Below are positions 61,101 to 64,000 of a DNA stretch of 64,000 bases, one piece after another. The stretch comes from Neospora caninum Liverpool (lineage: Eukaryota > Apicomplexa > Conoidasida > Eucoccidiorida > Sarcocystidae): NCBI RefSeq assembly GCF_000208865.1, contig NC_018397.1, forward strand, positions 4,059,748-4,123,747, written 5' to 3'. Made by a program: the position numbers and the translations under genes. Position 1 is the first letter of the stretch, and every line of letters begins with the position of its first letter. The notes under the pieces were generated by a model. That model was not told the DNA's origin, did no database searches, and saw only the letters and a list, made by a program, of their open reading frames with translations.

Positions 61101-62538
61101 CAGTTGCTCCTGCTCTTTAATCACTTCCTGCACAAGCGAGCGACAGGCAGGTAAACGCCAAACTGCACAAGACCTTGAACATATATTATATGTATATCTA
61201 TACTTGTATATATACATATACGAGGGTTCTCTGACGCATATGGAAGTATGTAGAAGGTGCGTGTATATGGCGGGAAGGTTCCACGTGTCAACAGCTCTCT
61301 GGGTGAACAGGCGCCCACGTCTGCACACGCCTAGAATCTCTCGGGTCTGATCTAGAAAGAAATGCAGGTAGGCAATGCAGGTGAGTGAACAGGCAGCGGA
61401 GAGCCTCGTGGCTGCCTGGCCAGACAGGCGGTTCAGTTGAGAGAAAATGCATACCCAGATGGAAGTTGCGTATCGGGCGAAGCCGTCCGCGGGGACGTGC
61501 CGGGAGTAACGAGGAGGGCGGAGAGAAGTTCGCCACCTGACGAAAGCGAGAGAAGAAAACGCGGCAACAAAACACAGTCGCAACGCGCACATCCTTCGCC
61601 GGGTCAAACCAGCTTCGCACACTGCCAAATCTTCCGCCCTGTGACTGTCTGTGTTTCTTCCTCGTCTGACTGTGTCGACTCGAGTTTCGTTTTCGAGCTC
61701 TTGCGTGTCCTGCATCGCAAATTTTATCTCTCGTCTTTGTCTCGTTCTCCAGCTTTCTCGTCGCTTTCTCGTCTCGCTTCTGTGGCCGTTTCGTTTTATC
61801 CGCCTACGTATCTGTCTGTCTCCCTTCTCGTCTCTCCCGTCTTGTCCTATTCGATTTCCCGGAGCCATCGGCATCTGTGTCTGACATACATTTCTCTCAG
61901 CGCCGCCACATCGCGGTCGAACTGCTCGGGATTCATGAATTTGTGCGCGAGGCCAAACACCTGGAAATCAAAGAGGTCGTAGGGCGTCGAGTTCTCGTAC
62001 GCAGCCGGCTGTATGTACACACGAGAAGCCAAGACACAAGGGCGGAACGCATGCAAAAAGAGAGTGGAATGGAAGAGCAAGCGATTTTCTAACCGCCGCT
62101 TTCCGGCAGAAGAAGGGGGGGAAACAGGGACTGGTAGTCTCTCTTCATAAAAAAGCCAACTCTGGCAATCGACAGAAAAAAAGGCAAGAGCACCGCGTTT
62201 GTCACCGCACCAAAGAATGCCGAGGAGAACGAGAAACAGAGAGAGGAAAAGAAATGAGGAGCGAGACAACAGAAATGACAAAGCTAGGCAGGAACGCGTG
62301 GCAGCTTACCTTTTTGATTTCGTTCCATATTCGCTCTACATACTCTCGAGCAATCTTCTCCTTAACAACTTCTGATTAAAACCAAAACACCCAAGAACGT
62401 CAGCCTTCACATGTACACCCGACAGCCGAAACACAAAGCTGCTGCGTTTAGGGAACACCTCAATATACATAGATTTGAGCTGTCTTGCTGGATGACCACG
62501 CTGGTCCTGTTATGCGTGTCCCCTTCCCTATATCATCA

Positions 62539-62573
<35 letters not shown>

Positions 62574-64000
62574 ACCTCTGTGTGTGTATTTGCAAGCATA
62601 CTCACAGGTGTAATTAGAAGAAGGCATAAATTTACAGGTGAAGAAAAAGCACGACGAGTGTGGGAAAAGGATTGGAAGCTGGAGCGCATGCAAAGGTTAA
62701 AAAAAACAGGCAGTGGGTCATTCCTGTACTGTACGCAGGGAGAGAAAAAACAAAGGCGACACACAACGAGGACACGGGAGAGTAAACGCAGGGAAAAGCG
62801 TGGCTCGGCCCAATGGCCATCCGATCCCTAGCCGTTACCGATTGGAGAGAGTCAGGAAGACCCGAGACCCCCTTGCGTTTTTCCTCTCACCTAAGGGCGT
62901 CATAACCTCAGCCCAGTCTCGTACGGCGAAAAGCAGGAGCGTGCGCGGAGTGCTACAGAGAGACATAACAAAGACAAAAGGCGGAAACTCACCTCAGCAG
63001 CCATCTGCATGCAAATGTGAAGATGTGCATGTAACAGCTACACAGAGACACCACGACACCCGGAGGATATAACGCAACACATACGCACATTCATGGCCGC
63101 GGACTAGACTCGTCTTACTTGTGCATACACACACACACAAGTATATATATAAAAGTATATATATATATATATGAATATAATCTGAATGTGACTGAAAACC
63201 CGGCACGACTTGTGTCAGACCGCCAAGACAACGCGGTTGTTCTTGCACAAGTCGGCTCCGATTTCAGGAGGACAAACGACGGAAAAAACCTCACACCCGA
63301 ACGGCCCGAATCTCGCGAGTGGAGGGGACGAGCCTTATCGCGCCCCGCTGTTCGTGCAGCCGCCCACTCCGACGGATCGATGGCGACTCCGCCGGGTCTC
63401 TCCGAGTTTCTTCGACTCGAGCGAAAGCCGGAAACGGATGCAAACCGTCTGTGCCACTGGCCAGCACACAAAAACGCGCGAGCGCGTGGGAGCCGCGTTT
63501 GTCGCGACATAGCCTGGACCTACTTTTTGTCTTGCGCGAAGAGTTCGAGATTCACTTCCATGACGGTTTTCAGCAGGCCGTAGCCGGAAGCAGTGAAGTT
63601 GCCGAGCGAGTGGTACCACACATTGATGCAGAGGCAGTCGGTGAGGGCGAGGGCGAAGAGCGCACTTCGATGCTCGAAGGTTTGTCGATCTTCGCCGCGC
63701 TCTCTGCTGTCGATTCCCTCGACGTCGACAACCAAACACGGCGGCGCGTTCGAGGCGGCCGAAATGCCGTCGCGGCCTAGCCAGATCCCCTTCGTCGTCT
63801 GCGAATGTCCGTGGACGTGGTCCATCACCTGAAAGTTGCACTTGAAGAGTGCGTTCATCAGCGAGCCTGGGGCGGAAAGAAGGAGAAGAAACGCACGAGA
63901 GCGTAAGAGTGCGAGAGAGTGCAACTGAACGGGAGGCGGGGAGAGACGCGCATGGAAGGACACAGTGTGAACGAGAGGACGCAACAGAGTGAAAGAAAGC
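52172..64000 (-). CDS. SEY1: Sey1/RHD3 (atlastin-like) ER membrane-fusion GTPase, 5' partial
   Basis: Sey1/RHD3 dynamin-like GTPases fuse ER tubules. Seventeen minus-strand exons join in phase to 789 residues: 63866-63524, 62952-62891, 62371-62310, 62008-61890, 61536-61455, 61127-60926, 60514-60442, 59837-59751, 58407-58286, 57770-57703, 56936-56859, 56489-56269, 55368-55323, 54418-54355, 53902-53334, 52675-52584, 52253-52172. The first visible exon starts just after the P-loop (SLMNALF), so the GKS codons lie outside. G2 is HSQTTKGIW, G3 is DVEGIDSRERGED (RHD3: DLEGTDGRERGED), and G4 is LLLFAVRDW. The helical middle matches RHD3 (STPYDLFDFQVFGL, ALAEYMEHASRYQ, LTSTVQPVVDGLL, ILDRFQTFFSYDEEDQPRQ). 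Exon 15 carries the ER hairpin: VPLWGWLVLLALGWNEL followed by a second hydrophobic stretch. The last two exons add a short Ala/Arg-rich cytosolic tail ending at 52172. The exon 11/12 junction (56859/56489) and the tail are least sure; reading through exon 15 would stop at 53253. Confidence 0.94.
53134..53179. repeat. (GATA)n microsatellite in Sey1 intron 15
   Basis: About eleven GATA units lie in the intron between 52676 and 53333. A (TA)n run at 53089-53107 lies nearby. Confidence 0.9.
54000..54203. repeat. Two (TA)n microsatellites in Sey1 intron 14
   Basis: TA arrays at about 54000-54023 and 54158-54203 lie between exon 15 (starting 53902) and exon 14 (ending 54355). Confidence 0.88.
56638..56828. 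repeat. (TA)n and (GTAT)n microsatellites in Sey1 intron 11
   Basis: A TA array (56638-56674) and a GTAT array of about fifteen units running into TA (56757-56828) sit between exon 12 (starting 56489) and exon 11 (ending 56859). A further TATG/TATA cluster at 56041-56120 is in the next intron. Confidence 0.9.
58084..58123. repeat. (TA)n microsatellite in Sey1 intron 9
   Basis: A nearly pure TA run lies in the intron 57771-58285. A second TA/TATG cluster at 58452-58512 lies in the next intron upstream. Confidence 0.9.
62539..62568. repeat. (TA)n microsatellite in Sey1 intron 2
   Basis: A TA run lies in the intron between 62372 and 62890. A similar one at 63142-63177 lies in intron 1 (62953-63523). 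Confidence 0.88.

Overview
The window is nuclear DNA from an apicomplexan of the coccidian group (Toxoplasma / Neospora / Hammondia type). The reasons are GC-rich coding exons broken by many GT-AG introns, conserved domains inflated by Ser/Pro/Glu-rich low-complexity insertions, pyrimidine-rich leaders, many (TA)n and (TATC)n microsatellites in introns, a starch-binding protein, and a CCCTAAA telomere-type motif. The species cannot be fixed from the sequence alone. There are no bacterial operons, insertion sequences, CRISPR arrays, tRNAs or rRNAs that I can support.

I can reconstruct six genes. In each the proposed exons join in consistent reading phase. (1) 1-8369, plus: a divergent ubiquitin-type E1 activating enzyme in three visible exons, its 5' end outside the window. 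(2) 11299-17448, plus: a nine-exon GID8/TWA1 homologue (LisH-CTLH), a subunit of the GID/CTLH E3 ligase. (3) 21752-22976, minus: a compact three-exon protein of 190 residues with a coiled-coil N-terminus and a complete CBM20 starch-binding domain. (4) 27371-40267, plus: a very large (about 3262 residue) eight-exon helical-repeat protein, probably organellar, whose end resembles the first strand of a RAP domain. (5) 41786-49985, minus: an NAD+-dependent DNA ligase (bacterial LigA type) with all main catalytic motifs, a long N-terminal extension and many low-complexity inserts. (6) 52172 to beyond 63866, minus: a Sey1/RHD3/atlastin-like ER membrane-fusion GTPase, 17 visible exons, with the P-loop exon outside the window.

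The layout alternates gene-rich stretches with long unassigned ones. Around the CBM20 gene, about 4.3 kb on one side and 4.4 kb on the other hold no gene I can support. Genes 4 and 5 converge on 40268-41785. Genes 5 and 6 run head to tail on the minus strand, separated by 2.2 kb of AT-microsatellite DNA.

Two genes belong to ubiquitin conjugation (E1, GID8), but they are about 3 kb apart on a eukaryotic chromosome, so this need not be functional linkage. The most unusual finding is the LigA-type ligase. NAD+-dependent ligases are characteristic of bacteria and some large DNA viruses and are exceptional in eukaryotic nuclear genomes. A role in apicoplast or mitochondrial DNA maintenance is the natural hypothesis, but it is inference.
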